Positions 8,946 to 17,017 of a DNA stretch of 64,000 nt are shown here, piece after piece (position 1 is the stretch's first letter; each line of letters starts with the position of its first letter). This DNA is from Syntrophomonadaceae bacterium (GTDB taxonomy: Bacteria > Bacillota > Dethiobacteria > DTU022). Below the pieces are notes generated by a model. It had not been told where the DNA came from, did not search any database, and saw only the letters and a program-made list of their open reading frames with translations. Location: contig SKMK01000024.1 in assembly GCA_007121075.1 (NCBI GenBank), positions 1-64,000 on the forward strand. The letters run 5' to 3'. Both the position numbers and the translations under genes were made by a program.

Positions 8946-10799
8946 GTGTCCATTACACCCGAAGACGCGAAGCGTTATGAAGATGAGCCAGCAGTGTTAT
9001 GCTGTCGTAAGGATAAAGGATCAGAAATTGATGCCGCCAGCCTGGAAGAGCCGTCTATTCTTCCCGATCTAATTGATTCCGGCCTGTTGGCTATTCCTGA
9101 TGATTGTTTAACTATAGGGGAGGCTTTGGGAACCAGATTGAACCGGGATGTTGACGCTCTTTCTCCTTTAACGCCTGATTTGGTAGAAGGGGAAGTAGCC
9201 TCTTCGGCTCCGGCGCAGGCTGAAAGACCGAAACAGCAACCCAAAGCAGAGGCGGCTGGCCGGAACGATTTCTCTCAGGCCCAGCCTCCTGCCGGCAGTG
9301 TTAAAATAAAAATTGGTAAAGGTGAAGATATTTACCTGGAAATACCGGTAGGCACATCCGGAATGCAAAATGTTCCGGCACAGGTTGGTGAAGAAATACA
9401 GGAAGGCCGGGAAGCTCAGGTAAAAGCGGCAGGTGAAAAAGAACAGAAGAGAACAGTTGAAGAGAGGAAACTTGTTCGCAAGTATTACCCGGTTGAAAAG
9501 ATAGAATTTGGTTCGGAAACCAGGCTCGAGGGGAATACCCTTTATATAAGGGAAAGCATTGTCGAAGAAGCCGCCGCTCAAAATGACCTGGTTGTTTCGC
9601 TTAAACTCGATATTGTTACTCCGGAAGATTATAAAAAATACAGTGAAACCATTCTCGATGTTCAGCCTGTAGCGACTAAAGAAGGAGATAGCTCTCTTGG
9701 AAGCGGTGTTACCAGGGCTCTGGATGGAGTGGTTGTCCTGGTTACCGGCACCGATGCCGAAGGAGTGCAAATCGGTGAGTTTGGTTCCACCGAAGGTAAA
9801 CCGGAAGAAACAATCATGTGGGGAAGACCCGGGGCCCCCGATACAGGCGATATTATCATAAAAACCGAAGCCGTCATCAAAGCAAAAATGAACATGGAAA
9901 GAAGAGGCCCTGTTGCCGTGCACGAGGTGACCGATTATATAATCCAGGAGATTCGAGAAGCGCTCAAACAGGCCGATGAAAACATGTTTGACCGGGAAGA
10001 GGAACTGGCCTATAAAAGAAGACCGCATCAGAAAAAGGTGCTGGTGATAAAAGAAATCATGGGCCAGGGAGCCATGCATGATAATGCCGTTTTACCTGCC
10101 GAGCCAGGCGGGCTGGATGGCAGTATATCCATAATTGACCTGGGTAACCTGCCGGTGGTTTTAAATCCCCTGGAAGCTCTTGATGGTGGGGTGCATGCTC
10201 TAACTTGTGTAGGTCCGGCATCCAAAGAAAATACCAGGCATTACTGGAGAGAACCTCTGATTTTAGAAGTCCTTAACGACGAAGAACTGGATCTGGCCGG
10301 CATCGCTTTTATCGGATCCCCTCATTTGAACTCAGAGAAATACTTTGTTTCTGAAAGGCTGGGCATGATGGTGGAAGCAATGGATGTTGACGGAGTTTTT
10401 ATAGGAACTGAAGGTTTCGGCAACAACCATATTGATTTTGCTATTCATCATTACCAGATGGGAATTCGCGGCATTCCAGTCGTGGGGCTTACTTTTTCCG
10501 CCGTTCAGGGCGCCCTGGTGATGGGGAATGAGTATATGAGGAACATGATTGAACTAAACAAATCGGAAGAAGGAATCGAAAACGAAGTTCTGGCCAATAA
10601 TACTCTTTGCCCTGAAGATGCTGTGCGGGCCACATCCATGTTGAAAGCGGTAATGGCCGGCAAAGAAATCAAAGCTGCGGAAAGCTCGTACAACCGGAAC
10701 GTTAAAGAAAATAACCTGGATCTAATCAAATCACAAACCGGCAGGAATGTTGAAGCTGTCCCCAATGAAACCTCATTATCATCCCGTAGAGGGGAATAG
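8946..10799 (+). CDS. prdA: PrdA, D-proline reductase proprotein (pyruvoyl-forming)
   Basis: GTG at 8946 (MSITPEDAK...) is chosen over GTG 8937 because it fits the known PrdA N terminus and the AGGCAGG spacing. The protein has 617 residues. Cys421 lies in ALTCVGPASKE, the site where PrdA is cleaved and the new N-terminal cysteine turns into a pyruvoyl group. That carbonyl binds D-proline during reductive ring opening to 5-aminovalerate, the acceptor half of a Stickland fermentation. Residues ~85-170 are a low-complexity Gln/Glu/Ala-rich linker. The mature subunits assemble with PrdB, encoded 34 bases downstream. Confidence 0.95.
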   Translation: MSITPEDAKRYEDEPAVLCCRKDKGSEIDAASLEEPSILPDLIDSGLLAIPDDCLTIGEALGTRLNRDVDALSPLTPDLVEGEVASSAPAQAERPKQQPKAEAAGRNDFSQAQPPAGSVKIKIGKGEDIYLEIPVGTSGMQNVPAQVGEEIQEGREAQVKAAGEKEQKRTVEERKLVRKYYPVEKIEFGSETRLEGNTLYIRESIVEEAAAQNDLVVSLKLDIVTPEDYKKYSETILDVQPVATKEGDSSLGSGVTRALDGVVVLVTGTDAEGVQIGEFGSTEGKPEETIMWGRPGAPDTGDIIIKTEAVIKAKMNMERRGPVAVHEVTDYIIQEIREALKQADENMFDREEELAYKRRPHQKKVLVIKEIMGQGAMHDNAVLPAEPGGLDGSISIIDLGNLPVVLNPLEALDGGVHALTCVGPASKENTRHYWREPLILEVLNDEELDLAGIAFIGSPHLNSEKYFVSERLGMMVEAMDVDGVFIGTEGFGNNHIDFAIHHYQMGIRGIPVVGLTFSAVQGALVMGNEYMRNMIELNKSEEGIENEVLANNTLCPEDAVRATSMLKAVMAGKEIKAAESSYNRNVKENNLDLIKSQTGRNVEAVPNETSLSSRRGE

Positions 10800-10833
10800 G
10801 CTTAAGTCTAAAGATCATAAAGGAGGTAATATA

Positions 10834-11571
10834 ATGACCGAGATGACCTTAGTGAAAGGCCTGCAGTCAGAGATCAATGTTCCCTTATCCCCGGAACCGG
10901 TTTGGACGCCTGTGGAAAAAGAATTGCAGGATATGAAAATAGCTCTCGTCACAGCAGCCGGTGTCCATCGCAAGCAGGACAAGAAATTCAACCTGGCTGG
11001 TGATCATACCTTCCGAGAAATTCCCGGTGATACTCCAGCTTCGGAACTCATGGTGACTCATGGCGGGTATGATAATGCAGATGCCAACAAAGATATAAAC
11101 TGTATGTTCCCTCTCGACCGTTTGCATGAGCTGGCGGGAGAAGGATTTGTAAAAGAATCTGCAGACACCCATTTCGGTTTTATGGGTGGAGGCGGTGATC
11201 AAATTAAGTTGAAAGAAGAAACCGGCCCGGAAATTGTAGAAATTTTAAAAAACGAGGGTGTTGATGCTGTCGTTTTAACAGCTGGGTGAGGGACCTGTCA
11301 CCGCTCTGCCGTGATTGTGCAGAGAGCGATTGAAAATGCGGGTATCCCGACCATACTAATAGCTGCCCTTCCTCCCATAGCCAGACATTATGGAACTCCC
11401 CGCGCCTCAGCACCCCTGGTGCCCATGGGGGCAAACCTGGGTGAACCAAACAACCAGGAAAAACAGAGAAATGTGCTGCGCGACACTTTGAAGCAATTAG
11501 TGGAAATAACCACACCGACAACTATAGTGCCTTTGCCGTACCGGTATACCGGCGGAGAGGAAGCTTCATAG
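10834..11571 (+). CDS. prdB: PrdB, selenocysteine subunit of D-proline reductase (UGA = Sec152)
   Basis: The frame from ATG 10834 (behind AAAGGAGG) meets TGA at 11287-11289 and continues without a break to 11571, giving 245 residues. The local sequence VLTAG-U-GTCHRSA is the PrdB active site; residue 152 is Sec and the nearby Cys155 is its redox partner. Downstream of the UGA, CGCTCTGC and GCAGAGAGCG (11303-11328) form a hairpin suited to a bacterial SECIS. PrdB supplies the selenolate that attacks the alpha-carbon of proline bound to the PrdA pyruvoyl group. It lies four bases before prdD. Confidence 0.95.
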
Positions 11572-11574
11572 AGC

Positions 11575-12342
11575 ATGAGCCAAAAAGCAGAGGCTTCAAC
11601 AAAACGACTTGTTATAAAGGTTTATCATGTCGAAGAAGTGAAATTTGCCCCCGAGAGTAAATTTGAAGGCGGTACACTATTTGTCGAGCATGAGAATTTG
11701 CCTTTGTCCGGGGAACTTGTACCTCTGCTCAGCCGAATCGAGGTAGATATCCTAAAACCCGGACAGCTTCATAGGGAAGTTCCATCCATTCTCGATGTGA
11801 TTCCCATTGCCTGCAAGGTTTTGGGGCGCCTGGGAGAAGGAATTACTCATACCCTGACCGGGGTTAGCACAGTTTTGACTTTGGCCGATGCCGGTGGGAA
11901 ACCGCCGGCTCAAATCGGCAGCTCGGCCGGCTTTTTAAACGAAAAGATGTTAACCGATCGCCCCGGCACCCCATCCGGCCGGGATTTTATTATCTTGATC
12001 CGGCTTAATTTGAAGGAAGGGGTTACTTTTTCCCGAAAAGGAATTATGGCAGCCCACCAGGCAGCGGACGATTATCTTCAAAAAATCCGAAATCAATTAA
12101 AGAAAATAGACGGGCAGGCCTATACGGAAAAACACGTTTTTGAAGAACTTTTAGATCACGGTAAAAAAAAGGTTCTTCTCATAAAACTGCTTCCGGGTCA
12201 AGGCGCAATGCATGACTTTTTTGTTTTACCCAATGAGCCATGCGGAGTTGAAGGTAGCCGCTCCATAATCGATCTGGGAAACATGCCCGTATTTTTAACT
12301 CCAAATGAATACCGGGATGGAGCTCTGAGGGCCTTGACTTGA
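11575..12342 (+). CDS. prdD: PrdD, paralog of the N-terminal part of PrdA
   Basis: A 255-residue protein that aligns with PrdA from about residue 175 to the cleavage point: shared blocks include KVYHVEEVKF/KYYPVEKIEF, PGQGAMHDFFVLPNEPCG/MGQGAMHDNAVLPAEPGG and SIIDLGNMPV. It stops with ALT, exactly where PrdA has ALT followed by the pyruvoyl-forming cysteine; a UGA stop occupies the cysteine position. PrdD is therefore a naturally pre-cut counterpart of the PrdA N-terminal chain. Its exact role in proline reductase assembly or activity is not established. It is translated four bases after prdB. Confidence 0.9.
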   Translation: MSQKAEASTKRLVIKVYHVEEVKFAPESKFEGGTLFVEHENLPLSGELVPLLSRIEVDILKPGQLHREVPSILDVIPIACKVLGRLGEGITHTLTGVSTVLTLADAGGKPPAQIGSSAGFLNEKMLTDRPGTPSGRDFIILIRLNLKEGVTFSRKGIMAAHQAADDYLQKIRNQLKKIDGQAYTEKHVFEELLDHGKKKVLLIKLLPGQGAMHDFFVLPNEPCGVEGSRSIIDLGNMPVFLTPNEYRDGALRALT

Positions 12343-12416
12343 AAGAACTTGCTTTTAACCCAAACAGTATTGGACCGTGCTTTGAAGGCTGAATAATGTT
12401 CCGGGAGGAATAAAAC

Positions 12417-12875
12417 ATGGGAATTGGCCCTTCTACCAAGGAAACTACCAGGCACCATTTCAAAGATCCCCTTTTGGAATTACTGGGTGATGATAACGAT
12501 TGCCGACCGGTGGGGGTAATAGTGGTAGGAATAGCGGCTGATTATGAAAGCAAGAAATATATCATCGATCGCCTTGGCACATGGGTGGGCGCCCTTAAAC
12601 CTGACGGAGCCATAGTTTCCATGGACAGCTGGGGCAACAGCCATATAGATTTCAATCTTTTACTGGAAAAGTTGTCAAATATGAAAATTACAGCTGTGGG
12701 GCTTTGCTTTCAGGGAAAACAAGCCGAACCGGTAACCCCGAACAGCTCCCATGCTGTTGTGGTTGATACCAGCAAGTCTCCAGGAGGGCGGGAGACTGAA
12801 ATTCTTGGGGAAAACAATATCAACAGGCAGGATGCCCGCAAAGCACTGGCAATGTTGAAATTACTGAGCAATTAG
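12417..12875 (+). CDS. prdE: PrdE, paralog of the C-terminal (pyruvoyl) part of PrdA
   Basis: A 152-residue protein beginning MGIGPSTKETTRHHF, which aligns with TCVGPASKENTRHYW of PrdA; the initiator methionine and Gly2 occupy the places of Thr and the pyruvoyl-forming Cys. The rest follows the PrdA C-terminal chain (SWGNSHIDFNLLLE versus GFGNNHIDFAIHHY; NNINRQDARKALAMLK versus NTLCPEDAVRATSMLK). Without that cysteine it cannot form a pyruvoyl group. GGGAGGAA precedes the ATG. With PrdD it forms a split, cofactor-free copy of PrdA. It ends the operon; no proline racemase (prdF) or prdR is visible in the window. Confidence 0.9.
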   Translation: MGIGPSTKETTRHHFKDPLLELLGDDNDCRPVGVIVVGIAADYESKKYIIDRLGTWVGALKPDGAIVSMDSWGNSHIDFNLLLEKLSNMKITAVGLCFQGKQAEPVTPNSSHAVVVDTSKSPGGRETEILGENNINRQDARKALAMLKLLSN

Positions 12876-12924
12876 CACTTCTGGCTGATATATCGTTTGA
12901 ATCAAATCTCTTAAAAATAAGGTT

Positions 12925-13518
12925 TCAAAGTTCTCCCGCTGAAGTTACTCGGAGCAAGGGGTAAAGCGGGTTTTTCCTGTACATTTCTATGGTCCGGTTG
13001 TGGTTGCTTTCCGGGTAAGCGGCGGTGCAGTCTTCAAGCAGGATGGTCTTGAAATCGTGACATATGGCATCCAGGACAGTGGCCAGAACGCAAAAGTTGG
13101 TGGTGACTCCCGCTACTGCGCACAGGGTTATATTTTGATCGCGCAGGCTTTTTCCCAGCCCGGTTTGAAAAAAAGCAGAAAACCGCGGCTTGGGCAACCA
13201 GGTATCGTATTCCAGCTTGTAGTCGAGACTGCTTGCAATTTCTGCCCCACGGGTTCCAACCAGTGAATGAGGCCGGAGACGGCCGGTAAAAATAAAATCA
13301 TTTTGATAATAAGCATCGGTGGAAAAAATAACCGGCCATTTCTGTTCCCTGAATACCCGGATCAGGTCATTTATGGGCGGAACAATCTTTCTGGCCGCTT
13401 CTGTGATCGGCAGAGGATGTTCGGCTTCTAAATTATCTTTGACCATGTCGATGATCAGAAGTGCCGGTTTTTCTCCGGCTAAAATATTCTTTTCTTTCCC
13501 CTGGTTCGAATTATCCAA
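12925..13518 (-). CDS. isochorismatase-family cysteine hydrolase
   Basis: A 197-residue protein with the catalytic triad of the family: Asp in LLIIDMVKD (~24), Lys in LPKPRFSAF (~110) and Cys in TTNFCVLAT (~143, preceded by the usual VAGVTTN strand-turn). Members hydrolyse amides such as nicotinamide, ureidoacrylate or N-carbamoyl compounds through a cysteine thioester. The substrate cannot be chosen from the sequence. The gene converges on the prd operon from the other strand, with about 50 bases between stop codons. Confidence 0.88.
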   Translation of the reverse strand: MDNSNQGKEKNILAGEKPALLIIDMVKDNLEAEHPLPITEAARKIVPPINDLIRVFREQKWPVIFSTDAYYQNDFIFTGRLRPHSLVGTRGAEIASSLDYKLEYDTWLPKPRFSAFFQTGLGKSLRDQNITLCAVAGVTTNFCVLATVLDAICHDFKTILLEDCTAAYPESNHNRTIEMYRKNPLYPLLRVTSAGEL

Positions 13519-13608
13519 CAGCAGATCCCTCCCGGTGCAGATATGTATAAAAGCGAGCCTGCCGTTAATCCAGGCTCATCGACAGGCCCGCCTTACTGGA
13601 CTGCTGTA

Positions 13609-14409
13609 TTAACGCAGATATATTTTTTCTACTACAAATTCGCCTTCAAAGCTTTCGCCGTCGGCATCGTGGACTTCCCAGCCGGTAACCATCTGAAAAT
13701 CTCCAAAATCAGCTACTTTTATAATAGCAGAACCCGACTCGCCTTCTGGAACGGCAGGCGGGCCTGCGCTTATTTCAATGGAATGAACCCTGGCGGAAAG
13801 ATCGCCGTAAGTTTCGGTATCAGTACCGATATGCCTGTGTGTTATCCCATCAACAGTATGTCTACCGAGATTTGCTATGTTATAAGCATCAACCTGGTGA
13901 AACGGCAGCATTACCATAGACATCATCGGCGCAGCAACCATTTGGGCCATCTCGGCCGGAAATTCTTCGCCATTTGTTACAAGCCTCCTGAACTCACCGT
14001 CACCGTCAATCCACATTGTAAAGTTGCCTTCTCCTTCAATACTAAACTCGACCTTGTCGGTTTGTACTCCCTCGACTTCTTCTGTCCCTAAATGCTTGTA
14101 ATTAATGCTGAATTTTTCGCCCCCCACTTCCCCTACGCTGTATTGGATTTCTTTAATTGTGGCTACAAAATCCTGGTAGGTTTCCGGGGCTACCCAGTAG
14201 TCAACATCAAAAAGTTCTTCCTCGCCATCTATCTCAGGGTCCACATCTTCATCAACATCAGCTTCTTCAACCGGAGCATCTTCTTCGGGCTCGGCCGGTT
14301 CTTCGACTGCTTCTGGCGTCTCCTCGGTTTCTCCACATCCCGCGGTAGCAATCATTAATACTACCACTAAAAAAACCAGCAATCCCAATCCTTTTTTCAT
14401 TTTTTCCAC
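13609..14409 (-). CDS. lipoprotein of unknown function with acidic linker
   Basis: A 266-residue protein with a lipoprotein signal peptide: a basic start, a hydrophobic run and the lipobox IATAGC, giving a lipidated cysteine at ~25. Residues ~28-65 are a strongly acidic Glu/Pro/Asp linker that would hold the folded part away from the membrane. The remaining ~200 residues look beta-rich, like a LolA/LppX or DUF4412-type lipoprotein, but I cannot name the family. It probably acts on the outer face of the cytoplasmic membrane. It stands alone between two unrelated minus-strand genes. Confidence 0.8.
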   Translation of the reverse strand: MEKMKKGLGLLVFLVVVLMIATAGCGETEETPEAVEEPAEPEEDAPVEEADVDEDVDPEIDGEEELFDVDYWVAPETYQDFVATIKEIQYSVGEVGGEKFSINYKHLGTEEVEGVQTDKVEFSIEGEGNFTMWIDGDGEFRRLVTNGEEFPAEMAQMVAAPMMSMVMLPFHQVDAYNIANLGRHTVDGITHRHIGTDTETYGDLSARVHSIEISAGPPAVPEGESGSAIIKVADFGDFQMVTGWEVHDADGESFEGEFVVEKIYLR

Positions 14410-15001
14410 CCGCCCTTTTTATATTTTTTCATGAGATATTTTTCCTATTGAATTATAATTCTTGAGATAATATGCTATTCCTGCAAAAGATGATACAATC
14501 AATAATTAAAATTTAAGACAAACCAAATCAACCCCCCTTTCCCGGTTGTTAATTGTGATTTGTTTTGGCAGGGTTGTAGCTTTTTGCCGGTAAGCAGGTA
14601 TGAGTTTTATTGCAAGAGGTTTCATTGTCCATCATCACCTGTAAAATCCATCGTTTACCTCGCCAGCCTGGTGATGCCGCTGTCATGGTGCCTTTATACA
14701 TGTTTTCAGATCGTCATTGCCAAAAGCATCAAGCATTAAAAAAGGATCAAAGTCTTAAACATCTGGTTTCCCGATAACCCGGGTCACTTTTACTCCGGCA
14801 CCGTCAACCTTTTTTCCTTGCAATTATCTTTTTATTTTACGCAGCAATTAAATCATTCCCTGCAAAGGGATTGTCAGTGCAAAGCCAATTAACTATTAAA
14901 ACTATAGACATTATATTAATATGGTGAAAAAAAGTCAATTCCCCTGTTTTAAATTGTACAAATTCTAACTGTGGCCGAGATCTGGCTGGGGGCGAGACAA
15001 T
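14410..15001. other. intergenic region, no gene seen
   Basis: About 590 A/T-rich bases between two minus-strand genes. The part next to 14410 must hold the lipoprotein promoter (a TATAAT-like hexamer on the minus strand near 14450). A GCAAAGCC string near 14881 recalls a c-di-GMP aptamer core, but the GNRA-capped stem is missing. I see no RNA gene or coding frame. Confidence 0.4.
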
Positions 15002-15400
15002 CTATATTTTCTCTTTTGCCCTGGATATAAATTTTTCTTGATCGACGATAAAACGTTCATGCCAGCCCTCTCCGATTGGGCCGGCCTCATCTTCTGCTGA
15101 AACCTGGAAAACAAGCCTTTTGCCATCCACTTTAACCAGTTCGGCACGGGCGGTTGCAGTCATACCGACCGGTGTAGCCGCTGTATGGGTGATGTCGATT
15201 TTAATTCCTACAGTGGTCCGTCCTTCAGGCAAATGTCTTTCCAGGGAGTTGATAGCAGCAATTTCCATCAAGGCGACCAGCATCGGGGTGGCAAAAACAG
15301 GGACGCTGCCGCTGCCAATTTCAAGGGCCGTGTTAGATTCGCTTACGGTTGTTTCGGCTTTTCCGGTCAGGCCCGGTTCCATTTTGGTCATTTCTGACAA
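15002..15400 (-). CDS. FlK-like hotdog-fold thioesterase
   Basis: A 132-residue hotdog protein resembling fluoroacetyl-CoA thioesterase FlK and its relatives: GLTGKAETTV at the start, GSGSVPVFATPMLVALMEIAA around residues 29-49 with the helix-borne glutamate, and a VGIKIDITHTAATPVG strand pair. Family members hydrolyse short acyl-CoA thioesters. In an amino-acid-fermenting anaerobe a role in short-chain acyl-CoA turnover is more likely than fluoroacetate resistance. The ribosome binding site AGGAGAGTT precedes the ATG. It is a single gene. Confidence 0.82.
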   Translation of the reverse strand: MSEMTKMEPGLTGKAETTVSESNTALEIGSGSVPVFATPMLVALMEIAAINSLERHLPEGRTTVGIKIDITHTAATPVGMTATARAELVKVDGKRLVFQVSAEDEAGPIGEGWHERFIVDQEKFISRAKEKI

Positions 15401-15543
15401 CTCTCCTTTGTTTGCAGTTTTTGGCTGTTGTTTGCTCCCATTTTATATTATGTCCTGGTATGTTTATATCTTTTTAAATACCACGCGTCAATTAATTAAG
15501 TGTAATTAAGTGGTAAAAGTGTTGACATAAAGGCAGGATTTTT

Positions 15544-15848
15544 ATGAAAGGTAACGAATTATACCAAGTCCAGGGTGTGCTGACTGATATTACCGATCGG
15601 AAAAAAAAGCTGAAGAAAAGATTATCTACATGAGCTTCCATGATAACCTGGCCGACCTATAAAACCGTTATTATTTGGATACAGAAATTAAAAGGCTTTA
15701 TGTAGACCGGCAGCTTCCGATCAGCATTATTATCGCTGATGTCAATGGTTTGAAACTGATTAATGCCATCTATAACCACGTTAAAGGCGATGAAATGTTG
15801 AAATGTGCTGCCAGTAATATTAGGAAAGCGCGCCGGCAGTCAATTTGA
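15544..15848 (+). pseudogene. decayed PAS/GGDEF diguanylate cyclase fragment
   Basis: ATG 15544 starts GNELYQVQGVLTDITDRKK, the end of a PAS/PAC domain. One extra A in the run of eight at 15600-15607 shifts the frame. The other frame continues IIYMSFHDNLADL, then a TAA at 15660-15662 replaces the usual tyrosine of the L-Y-N-R motif, then NRYYLDTEIKRL and IIIADVNGLKLINAIYNH, the first half of a GGDEF domain. The sequence ends at a TGA (15846) before the GGDEF motif itself. A full N terminus is also missing. This is a relic of a c-di-GMP signalling enzyme. Confidence 0.85.
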
Positions 15849-15959
15849 TCCCGGGCTGGTAAAAATATTCCTGGCCATAATTGATGATCGGGAAGGATAA
15901 GATTGGAAAAAACAGAAAAGGTATTCTATAAAATTTGGGTTCAGGCAGGGTGATCTGCT

Positions 15960-16157
15960 ATGGCCGAGCAAAATGATGAACTGCTCAAATTGACCAGGGA
16001 AGTCAGGCAGCTATCTGATTATATTGCCAGCCTGAAACGGAAAAAGAACAGGATGCCCGAGGGGCCGGAAAAAGAACAGCTTGCCGAAGATATCAAAATG
16101 AGGCAATTCCAGGCCCTGTTTTATCTTGAAAAAATGGAAAACCTGGCCAAAGATTAA
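15960..16157 (+). CDS. small coiled-coil protein, unknown
   Basis: A 65-residue charged protein (30-40 percent Lys/Glu/Arg) with heptad-like leucines in two helical stretches separated by MPEGPEKEQ, as in a helical hairpin. GCAGGGTGAT lies a few bases before the ATG. It ends 17 bases before a GNAT acetyltransferase gene in the same direction, so the two are probably co-transcribed. I recognise no family. Coding status rests on the start context and spacing. Confidence 0.55.
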   Translation: MAEQNDELLKLTREVRQLSDYIASLKRKKNRMPEGPEKEQLAEDIKMRQFQALFYLEKMENLAKD

Positions 16158-16174
16158 AGGAAGAATGATTAGGG

Positions 16175-16666
16175 ATGGTCAATACAAGCGGGATAATTAT
16201 TCGAACTACAATCAAGCCAGGAGATACAGGCTATATTACCTTTATGCACGGAAAACTTTACGCTGAAGAATGCGGTTTTGACCATACCTTTGAACCCTAT
16301 GTTGCCATCCCCCTTTCTGAGTTTATAAAAAATCAAGGTCCCAGGGAACGGATCTGGATTGTAGAAAGAGACGGCCTGGTAATGGGCTCGGTGGCAGTAG
16401 TAAAGTGCAGTGATGAGCAGGCTCAGCTGCGCTGGCTGCTGCTTGACCCTGAAATCAGAGAACGCGGGGTAGGCAGGCAATTAATCGAGGAAGCGCTTGC
16501 TTTTACCCGCCGCTGCGGTTATTCTTCCATTTTCCTCTTAACCGTGGACATCCTGCCCCGGGCAGCCGGCCTGTATAAATCTTTCGGTTTCAAGGTTACT
16601 GAAGAAACAAAGACCCGGATGTGGGGCAGAGAGATGACCGAACAAAAATATGAACTGAATCTGTAA
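16175..16666 (+). CDS. GNAT-family N-acetyltransferase
   Basis: A 163-residue protein with the GNAT fold: VMGSVAVVKCSDEQAQLRWL beta strands 2-4 around residue 70, then the acetyl-CoA pyrophosphate loop written here as RERGVGRQLIEEAL (Q/R-x-x-G-x-G/A, about residue 95), then LLTVDILPRAAGLYKSFGF typical of strand 5 and helix 4. The N-terminal YAEECGFDHTFEPYVA segment is shared with the GNAT domains fused to MarR regulators. The acceptor is unknown. It follows the small coiled-coil gene by 17 bases. Confidence 0.88.
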   Translation: MVNTSGIIIRTTIKPGDTGYITFMHGKLYAEECGFDHTFEPYVAIPLSEFIKNQGPRERIWIVERDGLVMGSVAVVKCSDEQAQLRWLLLDPEIRERGVGRQLIEEALAFTRRCGYSSIFLLTVDILPRAAGLYKSFGFKVTEETKTRMWGREMTEQKYELNL

Positions 16667-17017
16667 TCATCTTGGCCCTCTAAATAAATATTACCCACTG
16701 GTTTCCAGGTTCAGCCCTTCTTCGACTTATCTATACCTTTATTTACCTGTAAGCAGCATAAGCATTCTAAAACTAGATGTATCATTTATCCTGGCTGGCA
16801 GGTATTTTTCCGGAAATGTAGAAATATCATATAATTCCAACAAACCGGCTCGGTTAGCTTATTCCTCTAACGCCTACCATCATTATAGCGCAGGAAGCAG
16901 CAGGCGCCGGCGGAAAGAGAGGACGCCGGGAAGTCGGACAGGCCAAGTCCTGATACTGTGCAGTTTTTTAATCTTAAGTTGAGCATATAAAACTAACCGC
17001 TTGTTGGAGGTATAAAA
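16667..17017. other. intergenic region with a possible structured RNA leader
   Basis: Between 16888 and 16969 several pairings are possible: GCGCAG (16888) with CTGTGC (16956-16961), CGGCG with CGCCG around 16910-16926, and GGAC with GTCC around 16937-16950. A T run follows at 16964. This could be a terminator-linked leader of the next gene, but no known riboswitch core was recognised. The rest of the region holds nothing identifiable. Confidence 0.35.

Noticed and set aside
12340-12396. Read-through of the prdD UGA as Sec
   Set aside because: The codons after it do not match PrdA or PrdE and stop after 17 residues; an ordinary stop is simpler, though its position at the PrdA cysteine is striking.
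14861-14900. c-di-GMP riboswitch suggested by GCAAAGCC
   Set aside because: The GNRA-capped stem and the 3' GCC...UGCCGA parts are missing.
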